Shown here piece by piece: positions 7,510-15,799 of a stretch of DNA of 64,000 bases (within the stretch, counting starts at the first letter, position 1; every line of letters begins with the position of its first letter). The notes beneath the pieces are model-generated. The model saw nothing but the letters and a program-made list of their open reading frames with translations. It searched no databases and was not told where the DNA came from. Source of the stretch: Blastococcus sp. CCUG 61487 (GTDB lineage Bacteria; Actinomycetota; Actinomycetes; Mycobacteriales; Geodermatophilaceae); NCBI RefSeq assembly GCF_005222955.1, contig NZ_LWUA01000243.1, positions 29,081-93,080 on the forward strand. Reading direction: 5' to 3'. The position numbers and the translations under genes were made by a program.

Positions 7510-7794
7510 ATGGGGCAACGAGGTCGAGCAGGACAGCTCAGCAGGAAGGACCGCCCGGTCGTCCTGGCCCGTCCACTGGAGGTCCGGGCCGTGGCCGTCC
7601 GCGCGCTGGCTCTCGGCGCCGCGTCGGCCGGCGCGTTCGCGGTCGGCGCGCTGGCCGTCGGAGCAGCGGCGGTCGGCGCGCTGGCCGTGGGCCGGCTCGC
7701 GATCGGCAGCGCCCGGATCCGCCGTCTCCGGGTGGACCGGCTGGAGGTCGGGGAGCTCGTCGTCACGCGGACGACGGGAGCATCTCCGGCCTAG
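7510..7794 (+). CDS. Small pentapeptide-like repeat protein
   Basis: 94 residues. After a basic N-terminus, residues ~38-85 are built from five-residue units of the form A-L-A-V-G (AFAVG, ALAVG, AAAVG, ALAVG, RLAIG, then SARIR, RLRVD, RLEVG, ELVV). The spacing of small and Leu/Ile/Val residues every five positions suggests a right-handed beta-helix like pentapeptide-repeat proteins, although the units lack the usual Asp/Asn; a membrane-associated structure is the alternative. ATG 7510 with AGGAG about 6 nt upstream. Its TAG stop shares a CTAG with the convergent DUF1059 gene. Function unknown. Confidence 0.75.
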   Translation: MGQRGRAGQLSRKDRPVVLARPLEVRAVAVRALALGAASAGAFAVGALAVGAAAVGALAVGRLAIGSARIRRLRVDRLEVGELVVTRTTGASPA

Positions 7795-7961
7795 GTGTCG
7801 CGGACGAGCGCCCGCAGCTGCCCGGCCATCTCCGGGGTGACGCGCAGGCCGTGGACCTCCTCCGCGTGCGGCCGGGCCTGGGCCATCACCTCGTCCATCG
7901 TGTCCCCGCGCACGACGGCCTCGCAGTCGAATCCGGCGTCGCGGCACCTGAGTTCCTTCAC
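7791..7961 (-). CDS. DUF1059 family small protein
   Basis: 56 residues, matching the compact DUF1059 pattern: KELRCRDAGFDCEAVVRG, then an amphipathic MDEVMAQARPHAEEVHG and a C-terminal ALVRDT. Two Cys (CRDAGFDC) and a His are conserved in the family; the function is unknown. GTG start at 7961 has GGGAGG 5 nt upstream; the longer open frame to 8105 has no such signal. It converges on the repeat protein, overlapping by the 4-bp CTAG that forms both stops. Confidence 0.8.
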   Translation of the reverse strand: MKELRCRDAGFDCEAVVRGDTMDEVMAQARPHAEEVHGLRVTPEMAGQLRALVRDT

Positions 7962-8103
7962 TGTCGCCTCCCACGGTCGGCACGACGGCACCACCATGGC
8001 CCTACCGGTTCCGCGCTGCCAGCCCTTCGCGCGCCGGACTCGACGGCCGGGGGTCTGGCTCGGCGCGCGGTGACCGTGGCAGGTTGACCCCGGAGGTGGG
8101 GTC

Positions 8104-8754
8104 ATGAGTCCTCGCGGGCGCCAGGCGACCGTGCACCACCCGCTGTTCGCCCGGTGCTACGCCCGGCTGGCGACGGCGATGGAGGCACAGGGCGCCGCCG
8201 ACCTGCGCGACGAGCTGCTCCAGGACACCACCGGCCGGGTGCTCGAGGTCGGAGCCGGCAGCGGAGCGAACTTCGCCCACTACCCGCGGGGTGTCGACCA
8301 GGTCGTGGCGGTCGAGCCGGAGGCATACCTGCGCGAGCTCGCCGAGCAGGCGGCGGCCCGGGCGCCCGTGCCGGTCACTGTCGTGGACGGCCTCGCCGAG
8401 CAGTTGCCCGTCGCCGACGGGAGCGTGGACACCGCGGTCCTGAGCCTCGTGCTGTGCAGCGTGCCGGACCAGGCCGCCGCCCTGGCCGAGGTCCACCGCG
8501 TGCTGCGCCCCGGCGGCCGGCTGCACTTCTGGGAGCACGTCCGCTCCGAGCGGCCCCGGCATGCCCGCATCCAGGGCGTGCTCGACGCGACGGTCTGGCC
8601 GCGGCTCGGTGGCGGCTGCCACGCCGCCCGCGACACGGCCTCCGCGATCGAGGCGGCCGGCTTCGGCGTCGAGCGGATGCGACGCTTCCCGTTCCCCGAG
8701 CGGGGGCTCACGCCCACTCGGCCGCAGATCCTGGGCGTCGCGATCCGCCCCTGA
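8104..8754 (+). CDS. Class I SAM-dependent methyltransferase
   Basis: 216 residues. Motif I VLEVGAGSGANF (residues ~42-53) binds S-adenosylmethionine, followed by the acidic loop VVAVEPE and motif IV/V DTAVLSLVLCSVPD; VLRPGGRLHFWEH is the usual post-motif III strand. Overall similarity is to the UbiE/Methyltransf_11 type acting on small lipophilic substrates; the substrate is unknown. ATG 8104 is preceded by GGAGGTGGGG. It stands just before the Tad locus on the same strand but separated by 81 bp, and probably is not part of it. Confidence 0.9.
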   Translation: MSPRGRQATVHHPLFARCYARLATAMEAQGAADLRDELLQDTTGRVLEVGAGSGANFAHYPRGVDQVVAVEPEAYLRELAEQAAARAPVPVTVVDGLAEQLPVADGSVDTAVLSLVLCSVPDQAAALAEVHRVLRPGGRLHFWEHVRSERPRHARIQGVLDATVWPRLGGGCHAARDTASAIEAAGFGVERMRRFPFPERGLTPTRPQILGVAIRP

Positions 8755-8835
8755 CCCGCCGCGGTCTCCTCCGCAGGGGGAAGACGGAGGCGCGCTCGGC
8801 TCCTGTGCCGGCGGCGCGTTGCCGAGACAGGATGT

Positions 8836-9504
8836 GTGGAGTCGGTGATCGCCCTGCTCGTCGTCGCGGTCTGCGGCGCCCTGGTGGGCGGAGCCGTGGA
8901 CCGGGTGGCCCACCGCGGCCCGTGGAGGTCCGGCAGCGAACCCTCCGCCACGTCCGCGGCGTGGACGGCGCTGGCGGGAGCGGCACTGTTCGCCGCCGTC
9001 GTGCTGCGCTTCGGCTTCTCCGCGCAGCTGCCGGCCTGGCTGTGGTTCGCCGCGCTCGGCCTGCTCCTGGCGGTCGTCGACCTGCGGACCACGCTGCTGC
9101 CCAACCGCCTGCTGCTCCCCGGAACCGGCGTGGCGCTGGTGCTGCTGGTCGGAGCCGCCGCGGTGGACGACGCGTGGCCCGACCTGCGCCGCGCGGTCCT
9201 CGCCGCCGCCGCCTCCTTCGCCGTCCTGCTGGTGATGGCGCTGATGGCGCCGTCCGGCCTCGGCATGGGCGACGTCAAGCTCGCCGCCCTGCTCGGGTTG
9301 ATGCTGGGCTGGCTGTCCGGGCCGCTGGTGATCACCGGTTTCCTGCTCGGCTTCGTGGCCCAGGCACTCGTCGGGCTGGGCCTCCTGGCGACCCGCCGGG
9401 CCGGGCGCCGTACCGAGCTGCCCTTCGGTCCCGCCCTGCTGCTCGGCGCGCTCGCGGCCGCGCTGCTCAGCGGCGAGTGGATCGGCCTGGACCAGCTCGT
9501 CTGA
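8836..9504 (+). CDS. A24 prepilin peptidase (TadV/CpaA type)
   Basis: 222 residues with five to six membrane segments. The two catalytic aspartates of type IV prepilin peptidases are visible: Asp in AVVDLRTTLLPNRL (~residue 82) and GMGDVKLA (GxGD, ~residue 145). It lacks the N-terminal methyltransferase/zinc domain, as expected for TadV-like enzymes dedicated to Flp prepilins. GTG 8836 is the longest start; GTG 8845 is an alternative. It is the first gene of the Tad locus and should process the Flp pilin and TadE-type pseudopilin encoded next. Confidence 0.92.
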   Translation: MESVIALLVVAVCGALVGGAVDRVAHRGPWRSGSEPSATSAAWTALAGAALFAAVVLRFGFSAQLPAWLWFAALGLLLAVVDLRTTLLPNRLLLPGTGVALVLLVGAAAVDDAWPDLRRAVLAAAASFAVLLVMALMAPSGLGMGDVKLAALLGLMLGWLSGPLVITGFLLGFVAQALVGLGLLATRRAGRRTELPFGPALLLGALAAALLSGEWIGLDQLV

Positions 9505-9734
9505 ACCCTCGGACGTGACTCTCCGTCACCGGGTCGAGCGATCGGTGGACACCCGATCCGGTGGGCCGAGGCCGCCCGCGACCGGGTGCAGCCCCCCGGA
9601 CGGAGGTCCCCCCTCGGGGTGACGGCGACCCCCGCACCTCTATCGCCCCGTGTGGCAGCGCCCGATCTTGGTGGAGCCGCGACCCCGGTCACCACGGCCC
9701 GATCAGTCGACGGCGGACCTCCTAGGAGATCACC
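9505..9734 (+). promoter_or_regulatory. 230-bp gap before the flp pilin gene, presumably its promoter region
   Basis: The gap holds no open frame with support. It should carry the promoter for the highly expressed pilin gene, but I find no TTGACA/TAnnnT pair that stands out and no known riboswitch core. The pilin ribosome binding site AGGAG lies at 9724-9728. Confidence 0.35.
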
Positions 9735-9971
9735 GTGATCAACCCGCTCATCGCTCTGCAGCTGCTCGGCTACATGGCCCAGGACCGCCTGCAGGCCGTC
9801 AAGAACGACGAGAAGGGCGCGACCGCTGTCGAGTACGCCCTGATCGTCGCCGCCGTCGCCGCCGTCATCGCCGGCGCGATGGTGATCTTCGGCAACAAGA
9901 TCACCGGGCTCTTCAACGGCATCTCGCTGGGTGGTGGCGGCGGCACCGGCGGTGCTGGCGGCGGCAGCTGA
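9735..9971 (+). CDS. flp: Flp-family type IVb pilin
   Basis: 78 residues. A short leader ends in KNDEKG, followed by ATAVEYALIVAAVAAVIAG, the Flp motif with Glu at +5 of the mature protein and the adjacent Tyr; cleavage is expected between Gly and Ala. The hydrophobic helix is the assembly core. The C-terminus is an unusual Gly-rich tail (GGGGGTGGAGGGS). GTG 9735 with AGGAG 6 nt upstream. It is followed by a perfect 14-bp hairpin, consistent with extra pilin mRNA relative to downstream genes. Confidence 0.95.
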   Translation: MINPLIALQLLGYMAQDRLQAVKNDEKGATAVEYALIVAAVAAVIAGAMVIFGNKITGLFNGISLGGGGGTGGAGGGS

Positions 9972-9995
9972 CCCACAGCACCCCGGGTCGTGGTC

Positions 9996-10029
9996 GGCGG
10001 CGCGGTCGCTTCGTGGCGACCGCGCCGCC
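9996..10029 (+). terminator. Perfect 14-bp hairpin between flp and tadE
   Basis: GGCGGCGCGGTCGC (9996-10009) and its exact complement (10016-10029) flank a 6-nt loop TTCGTG, 24 nt after the pilin stop. There is no T-run, so it may be a partial terminator or a 3' mRNA-stabilising structure that raises pilin expression relative to the assembly genes. Confidence 0.6.
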
Positions 10030-10106
10030 CCACGCCCCCGCGTCACCCCATGCCCCCGGGTGACGCCGCAGACCCCACCACCGACACACAGGAAGGAGCC
10101 CGCGAG

Positions 10107-10544
10107 GTGTCCAGCCCGATCCGCACATCCGCTTCCGGTCGACGCCGGATCGCTGCCCGCCTGCTCGGCGAGCGCGGCGCGGCCGCCGTCGAGTTCGCGC
10201 TCATCGCGCCGGTGCTCCTCCTCCTGCTGCTCGGCATCGTCGAGTTCAGCAAGGCCTTCCACGACCAGGCGTCGCTGTCCGCGGCGGCCCGCGAGGGTGC
10301 CCGCGCGATGGCGCTCGGCAACACCCCGGCCGAGGCTCGCGCCGCCGTCCGGTCCGCCGCCAACGGGCTGTCCCTGACCGACGCGCAGATCACCCTGTCG
10401 CCGGCGAACTGCACCGCACTGGTGAACGGCAAGCCCGCGACCATCACCGTGACGGTGCGGCACCACCAGACCTTCGTCGCCGGGCTCCTCGGCGGAGCCG
10501 GACTCGACCTCACCGGCAAGGCGGCCATGCGATGCGGCGGCTGA
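10107..10544 (+). CDS. TadE-like pseudopilin
   Basis: 145 residues. A basic leader (SGRRRIAARLLGERG) is followed by AAAVEFALIAPVLLLLLLGIVEF, the TadE motif: prepilin-like cleavage after Gly, Glu at +5, and one membrane helix. The exported remainder is Ala-rich with AREGARAMALGN typical of the family. GTG 10107 has GGAAGGAG 8 nt upstream, which decides it over the longer open frame. It overlaps the TadG-like gene by 13 bp. Confidence 0.92.
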   Translation: MSSPIRTSASGRRRIAARLLGERGAAAVEFALIAPVLLLLLLGIVEFSKAFHDQASLSAAAREGARAMALGNTPAEARAAVRSAANGLSLTDAQITLSPANCTALVNGKPATITVTVRHHQTFVAGLLGGAGLDLTGKAAMRCGG

Positions 10545-11533
10545 CCTTCCGCAGCTGGCGCGAGCGTGCTCGCGACGAGCGCGGCGCGGTGGGCGTGATG
10601 GTCGCCCTCATGATGGTGCCGCTCCTGGGCTGCGCCGCCATCGCCATCGACGTCTCGGCGCTGCGCTCCGAGCAGCAGCAGCTGCGCAACGGGGCCGACG
10701 CCGCCGCCCTGGCCATCGCCACCGACTGCGCCTGGAACGACTGCGGCGACACGGCCGCGACGGCCGGCTCGCTGGTGACCCGGAACTCCGGGCAGGTCGG
10801 CGCCACGCTGGCCACCCCGTCGGTCGCCGTCGACCTCCCCGGCAAGGCGGTCTCGGTGACCGCCCGTGCCGCACAGCGGCACTGGTTCGCGCCGGTCCTC
10901 GGCCACGACTCCTCCACGGTCTCCGCGACCTCCACGGCAGCGTGGGGCGGCATCAGCCGCGCAACGGCGGACATGCCGGTCGCGATCTCGCGGTGCCACT
11001 ACGAGAAGCTGGCTCGCGGCGCGGCGATCACGCTCTACCCGGGCGAGGCCGGCGTATGTGGCACCGGCTCGTCCGCCGTGCCGGCCCTCATCTGGCTGAA
11101 CACCGGTACGACCGCGTGCAAGGTCAGCAACGTCGCGGTCGGCGCGACGCTGTCCCGGTACGTGCCCACCAGCCGTACCGACATGCCCACCGCCTGTCGC
11201 CCCAGCGGGATGAGCTTCCCGCTGAGCAACATGGTCGGCAAGCAGGTGCACATCCCGGTGTTCGACCAGGCCACGGCCACGTCAGCTCCGACGGTGTACG
11301 GCTTCGTCGCCTTCGACGTCGACGACGTCAAGGTCAACGAGCGCTCCTTCAAGGTCACCAACTGGTGGCAGTTGATCCTCTGGATCATCGCCTGGTGGTT
11401 CGACCGCCTGCCCGAGGACCACGGCTTCAAGGCGATCGGCTCGATCGGTACGTCCGTCGTCCTCTCCGACGCCCCCGTCCAGAACCCGGCTCCCGACCTG
11501 GGTGCCCGGGCCGTCTTCCTCACGGAACGGTGA
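10532..11533 (+). CDS. TadG-like (Flp pilus minor) protein
   Basis: 333 residues. N-terminal RARDERGAVGVMVALMMVPLLGCAAIAIDVSAL is the TadE/TadG-type membrane segment preceded by a prepilin-like ERG; ID(V/L)xALRSEQQQLRNGADAAALA is the family signature. The exported part has several Cys (ATDCAWNDCGD, RCHYE, GVCG, ACKV, ACRP) that could form disulfides, and a Trp-rich segment near residue 280. No von Willebrand A motif is evident. ATG 10532 lies inside the tadE frame's end (13-bp overlap), so it is translationally coupled. Confidence 0.88.
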   Translation: MRRLTFRSWRERARDERGAVGVMVALMMVPLLGCAAIAIDVSALRSEQQQLRNGADAAALAIATDCAWNDCGDTAATAGSLVTRNSGQVGATLATPSVAVDLPGKAVSVTARAAQRHWFAPVLGHDSSTVSATSTAAWGGISRATADMPVAISRCHYEKLARGAAITLYPGEAGVCGTGSSAVPALIWLNTGTTACKVSNVAVGATLSRYVPTSRTDMPTACRPSGMSFPLSNMVGKQVHIPVFDQATATSAPTVYGFVAFDVDDVKVNERSFKVTNWWQLILWIIAWWFDRLPEDHGFKAIGSIGTSVVLSDAPVQNPAPDLGARAVFLTER

Positions 11534-11538
11534 TTGCC

Positions 11539-12192
11539 ATGCAACGTCGAATCCTCGCCGCGGTCGCGGCCTTCGTGCTGGCTGCGGTCGGTGCGGTGCT
11601 GCTGATCGACTACGTCGGCGGCGCCGACGACCGCGCCCGGGCCGACGAGGAGACCATCGAGATCCTCGTCGCGCAGGCGGACATCCCGATCGGGACGCCG
11701 GCCAACCAGCTGGCGGCCAAGGTGAAGCTCGAGCCGGTTCCGGAGCGCCTGCTGCGCGGCCGCGAGGACGCGATCAGCGACCTCGCCGAGCTCGGCGAGC
11801 GCCGGACCGCGACCGCCATGCTGCAGGGCGACTATCTCAGCGAGGCCCGGTTCAGCGAGGCCACCGCCAAGACCCGCGACGACGGCCGGGAGCAGCTCAG
11901 CCTGACCCTGGACGCGCAGCGGGCCGTGGGCGGCAACCTGAGCGACGGCGATCGCGTCGCCGTGTACCGGACCAGCACCACGCCGGACGGCGCGAGGACG
12001 ACCGAGCGCCTCTACGACGACATCCCGGTCACCCGGGTCACCGAGCTCGACAGCTCCGCGGTCGCGGGCGGTGCCGTCACCGTCACCCTGGCCCTGGACG
12101 AGGTCGAGGCGGCCACCGTCATCGCCGGCATGCACGACGGCTCCATCTGGCTGTCGCTGGTCGACGCCGCCACCTCGAGCAAGGAGGACTGA
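11539..12192 (+). CDS. cpaB: Flp pilus assembly protein CpaB/RcpC (SAF domain)
   Basis: 217 residues. An N-terminal membrane anchor (ILAAVAAFVLAAVGAVLLI) precedes a SAF domain: EILVAQADIPIGTPANQL...AMLQGDYLSEARF, as in CpaB/RcpC, which sits on the outer face of the membrane and has been proposed to bind cell-wall sugars and guide the pilus. ATG 11539 chosen; a GTG at 11530 overlapping the previous TGA is equally possible. TadZ follows 3 bp downstream. Confidence 0.87.
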   Translation: MQRRILAAVAAFVLAAVGAVLLIDYVGGADDRARADEETIEILVAQADIPIGTPANQLAAKVKLEPVPERLLRGREDAISDLAELGERRTATAMLQGDYLSEARFSEATAKTRDDGREQLSLTLDAQRAVGGNLSDGDRVAVYRTSTTPDGARTTERLYDDIPVTRVTELDSSAVAGGAVTVTLALDEVEAATVIAGMHDGSIWLSLVDAATSSKED

Positions 12193-12195
12193 CCG

Positions 12196-13389
12196 ATGAG
12201 CCAGGTCCTGATCATCGGCGCGGACACCGCGCTGGAGCAGCAGTTCGCCCGGGCGACCGACGGCGACCTGGTGCACCTCACCGTCGAGCACCTCGAGGTC
12301 CACGGCGGGCTGCTGGCCCGGATCGAGGAGGCCGGCTTCCCCAACGTCGTCGTCCTCGGCCAGGACGTCGCCCTCGAGCGGGCGCTCCAGCTGACGCAGG
12401 CCGTCGACCTCGCCCGGCCGTCGACCAGCGTCGTCATCGTCGCCGAGGCCGACGCCGACCTCTGGGTCACCGCGATGCGCGCCGGCGTGCGGGACGTCCT
12501 CACCCCGGACGCGTCGCTGGCCGAGATCACCGGCGTCCTGGAGCGTGCCGAGGAGCGCGCCCAGACCCGGCTGCAGGCCACCATCCAGGAGACCTCGCGC
12601 CAGCCCGACCACCGGCTGATCGTGGTCGCGTCGCCGAAGGGCGGGGTCGGCAAGACCACCGTCTCGACGAACCTGGCCGTGGGGCTGGCGCAGTCCGGGG
12701 TCGGGTCGACCGTGCTGGTCGACCTGGACATGCAGTTCGGCGACGTGGCGAGCGCGCTCGCCCTCGTGCCGGACTACACCCTCCCGGACACCGTGCACGG
12801 CGCGGCCAGCACCGACCCGCTGGTGCTCAAGACGTTCCTCAGCCGGCACCCCACGGGGCTCTACGTCGTGGCGGGCAGCGACTCGCCGGCCTCCGGCGAC
12901 GCCGTCTCCGCCGAGCAGGTCGCCCGGCTGCTGGACACGCTGGCCCACGAGTTCCGGCACGTCATCGTGGACACCGCCCCCGGCCTGTCCGACCACACCC
13001 TGGTCGCCCTGGAGCGGGCCACCGACCTGGTGCTCATGAGCAGCGGGGACGTGCCCGGCGTGCGCGGGTTGCGCAAGGAGCTCGACGTCCTCCGGGAGCT
13101 GGCGCTGGTGCCCGAGGAACTGCACCTGGTCCTCAACATGACCGACCCCTCCAACGGCCTGTCGCTCGCCGACGTCGAGAAGGCCGTCGGCGAGCCCCTG
13201 GACATCGTGCTGCCGCGCAACTCGTCGGTCTCGCTGTCCACCAACACCGGCGTCCCGCTGCTGCAGGACAGCAACCGCGACGCCGTCAGCCGGGGGCTGC
13301 GCGAGCTGCTGGCGCGCTTCCTGCCCGACACCGAGGAGCGCTCGACCGGCCTGTTCGGCCGGCTGCCGTTCCGGGTGGGTGCCCGGTGA
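12196..13389 (+). CDS. tadZ: Flp pilus assembly ATPase-like localisation protein TadZ/CpaE
   Basis: 397 residues. Residues ~1-125 form an atypical receiver domain (QVLIIGADTALEQQ...VVVLGQDVALE...RAGVRDVLTP). Residues ~135-385 are a MinD/ParA-type ATPase with deviant Walker A SPKGGVGKTTVSTNLAVGL and VDLDMQFGD, plus VIVDTAPGLSDHT. TadZ marks the pilus assembly site at the pole and recruits TadA. The GTGA at its end couples it to tadA with a 4-bp overlap. Confidence 0.92.
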   Translation: MSQVLIIGADTALEQQFARATDGDLVHLTVEHLEVHGGLLARIEEAGFPNVVVLGQDVALERALQLTQAVDLARPSTSVVIVAEADADLWVTAMRAGVRDVLTPDASLAEITGVLERAEERAQTRLQATIQETSRQPDHRLIVVASPKGGVGKTTVSTNLAVGLAQSGVGSTVLVDLDMQFGDVASALALVPDYTLPDTVHGAASTDPLVLKTFLSRHPTGLYVVAGSDSPASGDAVSAEQVARLLDTLAHEFRHVIVDTAPGLSDHTLVALERATDLVLMSSGDVPGVRGLRKELDVLRELALVPEELHLVLNMTDPSNGLSLADVEKAVGEPLDIVLPRNSSVSLSTNTGVPLLQDSNRDAVSRGLRELLARFLPDTEERSTGLFGRLPFRVGAR

Positions 13390-14861
13390 GCCTCAACGAG
13401 CGCCTGGCCGAGGCGCGAGGGGAGCAGGCGCTGGGCCCCGATCCGGTCCGGCTCGCCCGCGAGGCGGCGGCCGAGGAGGCCAAGAGCCTGGCGGCCCGCG
13501 CGGGCTCGGTCCCGAAGCAGCGGGGCGACGGAGGCTCCGCCGCGACCGAGGTCAACGCGCGGGGGGAGGGGCTCAACCGACTCCGGGAGCGGGCCACGCT
13601 GGCCCTCTTCGACCGGCTGGGCACCAAGCTCAACGACCCGAACCTGCCCGAGGAGCAGCTGCACGCGCTGGTGCGCGCGGAGCTGCAGCGGGTGCTGGCC
13701 AACGAGCAGACCCCGCTGACCGCCGAGGACCGCCAGCGGCTGAGCGCCGAGGTCGTCGACGAGGTGCTGGGCCACGGCCCGCTGCAGCCGCTGCTCGACG
13801 ACCCGACGGTCAGCGAGATCATGGTCAACGGGCCCGACATGGTCTACGTCGAGCGCGCGGGCAAGCTCTCCCGGTCGACGGTCTCCTTCGCCAACGAGGA
13901 GCACCTGCGCCGGGTCATCGAGCGCATCGTCTCCCGCGTGGGACGCCGCATCGACGAGTCCTCGCCGCTGGTGGACGCCCGCCTCGCCGACGGCTCCCGC
14001 GTCAACGCGATCATCCCGCCGCTGGCGTTCGGCGGTTCGTCGCTGACGATCCGGAAGTTCAGCCGCAAGCCGTTCCAGGTCAGCGACCTCGTCGCCTTCG
14101 GCACCATGTCGCCGGAGATGGCCGAGCTGCTGCGCGCCTGCGTGGAGGCCCGGCTCAACATCGTCGTCTCCGGCGGTACCGGTACCGGCAAGACCACGCT
14201 GCTCAACGTGCTGTCCTCGTTCATCCCCGCCAACGAGCGGATCATCACGATCGAGGACGCCGTCGAGCTGCAGCTGCAGCAGGACCACGTCGTCCGGCTG
14301 GAGTCCCGGCCGGCGAACATCGAGGGCAAGGGTGCCGTGGGCATCCGCGAGCTGGTCCGCAACTCGCTGCGCATGCGCCCGGACCGCATCGTCGTCGGTG
14401 AGGTCCGCGGCGGGGAGAGCCTGGACATGCTCCAGGCGATGAACACCGGCCACGACGGCTCGCTGTCGACGGTGCACGCCAACTCCCCGCGCGACGCGGT
14501 GTCCCGGCTCGAGACCCTCGTGCTGATGGCCGGCATGGACCTGCCGCTGCGCGCGGTCCGCGAGCAGGTGGCCTCCGCCGTCGACGTGATCGTGCAGATC
14601 AGCCGGCTGCGCGACGGCACTCGCCGGGTCACCCACGTGACCGAGGTCCAGGGACTGGAGGGCGACACCGTCACGCTGCAGGACGCCTTCCTGTTCGACT
14701 ACTCGGCGGGCACCGACCTCAACGGCCGGTTCCTGGGCAAGGCCGTCCCCACCGGGGTGCGGCCGCGCTTCGCCGAGCGGTTCGCCGACCTCGGCATCTC
14801 GCTGTCTCCCCGCGTGTTCGGGGCGGCGACGGAGCGGCCGCGGATGCGGGGGGCCGGCTGA
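13386..14861 (+). CDS. tadA: Tad pilus assembly/secretion ATPase TadA (CpaF)
   Basis: 491 residues, GspE/VirB11-type hexameric ATPase that powers Flp pilus extension (and, for some homologues, retraction). Motifs: Walker A SGGTGTGKTTLLN (residue ~260), Asp box TIEDAVELQL, Walker B RIVVGEVRGGE, and the His box GHDGSLSTVHANS. The N-terminal 100 residues are a variable charged region. The GTG start (13386) overlaps the TadZ stop as GTGA; the much longer open frame upstream is a shadow of cpaB and tadZ. Confidence 0.95.
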   Translation: MSLNERLAEARGEQALGPDPVRLAREAAAEEAKSLAARAGSVPKQRGDGGSAATEVNARGEGLNRLRERATLALFDRLGTKLNDPNLPEEQLHALVRAELQRVLANEQTPLTAEDRQRLSAEVVDEVLGHGPLQPLLDDPTVSEIMVNGPDMVYVERAGKLSRSTVSFANEEHLRRVIERIVSRVGRRIDESSPLVDARLADGSRVNAIIPPLAFGGSSLTIRKFSRKPFQVSDLVAFGTMSPEMAELLRACVEARLNIVVSGGTGTGKTTLLNVLSSFIPANERIITIEDAVELQLQQDHVVRLESRPANIEGKGAVGIRELVRNSLRMRPDRIVVGEVRGGESLDMLQAMNTGHDGSLSTVHANSPRDAVSRLETLVLMAGMDLPLRAVREQVASAVDVIVQISRLRDGTRRVTHVTEVQGLEGDTVTLQDAFLFDYSAGTDLNGRFLGKAVPTGVRPRFAERFADLGISLSPRVFGAATERPRMRGAG

Positions 14862-15799
14862 TGGACGGCCTCGTGCTCGTCGGCCTGCTGTGCGTCGGGG
14901 CCGCGCTGCTCATCGCGGTCGCGCTGCTCATGGGCGCCGGCCGGGCGCGGGTGTCGCTGCACCGCCTCGACCCGAGCGCCGCTCCGGCGGCGTCGCGGCT
15001 GGCCGGAGCCCTGCAGGACGCCACCGCGGTGGCCGACCGGCTGCTCCGGCGGGTCGGTCGCCAGCACCTCCTGGAGCAGGCGCTCGAGCGGGCCGGCATC
15101 ACGCGCCGGCCGGCGGAGGTCGTCGTCCTCACGGCGGCCGGCGCCGTCGTCGCCGCGCTGGTCGGCGGCGTCCTGGGCGGCCCGCTGCTCGCGGTGCTGT
15201 TCGCGCTCCTGGCGCCGCTGGTCGCGAAGGTCGTCGTCGACAGGTACCGCAGCCGGCGGCAGGCGGCGTTCGTCGACCAGCTCGACGACACGCTGCACCT
15301 GCTGGCCAGCAGCCTCCGCGCCGGGCACAGCGTGCTCCGCGCCGTCGACGCCGTCTCCCACGACGCCCAGGCGCCGACGTCCGAGGAGTTCACCCGGGTC
15401 ATCAACGAGACCCGCGTCGGGCGCGACATCAACGACGCGCTCGAGGAGGTCGCCGAGCGGACCGGGAGCCAGGACTTCGCCTGGGTCGTCCAGGCGATCG
15501 CCATCCACCGCGAGGTCGGCGGCAACCTGGCCGAGGTACTGGACCGGGTGAGCACCACCATCCGCGAGCGCAACCAGATCCGGCGGCACGCGGAGTCGCT
15601 CTCGGCGGAGGGCCGGCTGTCCGGCGTGGTCCTCATGGCCCTGCCGATCCTGGTGTTCGTCGTGCTGAGCATCGTCTCGCCCAACTACACGGCGTCCCTC
15701 ACCGGCACCGGCTCGGGCCGGATGCTGCTCGTCCTGGCCGCGGGCCTGCTGACAGTCGGCGGCCTCTGGCTGCGCTCCACCGTGAAGGTGAGGTTCTGA
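14861..15799 (+). CDS. tadB: Tad pilus platform protein TadB (T2SSF domain)
   Basis: 312 residues. Membrane segments at the N-terminus (~1-25), near residues 85-125 and at the C-terminus flank a type II secretion F (GspF) cytoplasmic domain: FVDQLDDTLHLLASSLRAGHSV, VAERTGSQDFAWVVQAIAIHREVGGNLAEVL. It forms the inner-membrane platform with TadC and couples to TadA. ATG 14861 overlaps the TadA TGA by one base (TGATG). Confidence 0.93.
   Translation: MDGLVLVGLLCVGAALLIAVALLMGAGRARVSLHRLDPSAAPAASRLAGALQDATAVADRLLRRVGRQHLLEQALERAGITRRPAEVVVLTAAGAVVAALVGGVLGGPLLAVLFALLAPLVAKVVVDRYRSRRQAAFVDQLDDTLHLLASSLRAGHSVLRAVDAVSHDAQAPTSEEFTRVINETRVGRDINDALEEVAERTGSQDFAWVVQAIAIHREVGGNLAEVLDRVSTTIRERNQIRRHAESLSAEGRLSGVVLMALPILVFVVLSIVSPNYTASLTGTGSGRMLLVLAAGLLTVGGLWLRSTVKVRF

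Noticed and set aside
9505..9734. Possible riboswitch ahead of flp
   Set aside because: No conserved core of any riboswitch class known to me is recognisable, and no stable terminator/antiterminator pair is apparent.
11502..13385. N-terminal extension of the tadA frame by 628 codons
   Set aside because: It overlaps cpaB and tadZ in another frame, has a shadow composition and no motif; tadA starts at GTG 13386 by GTGA coupling.
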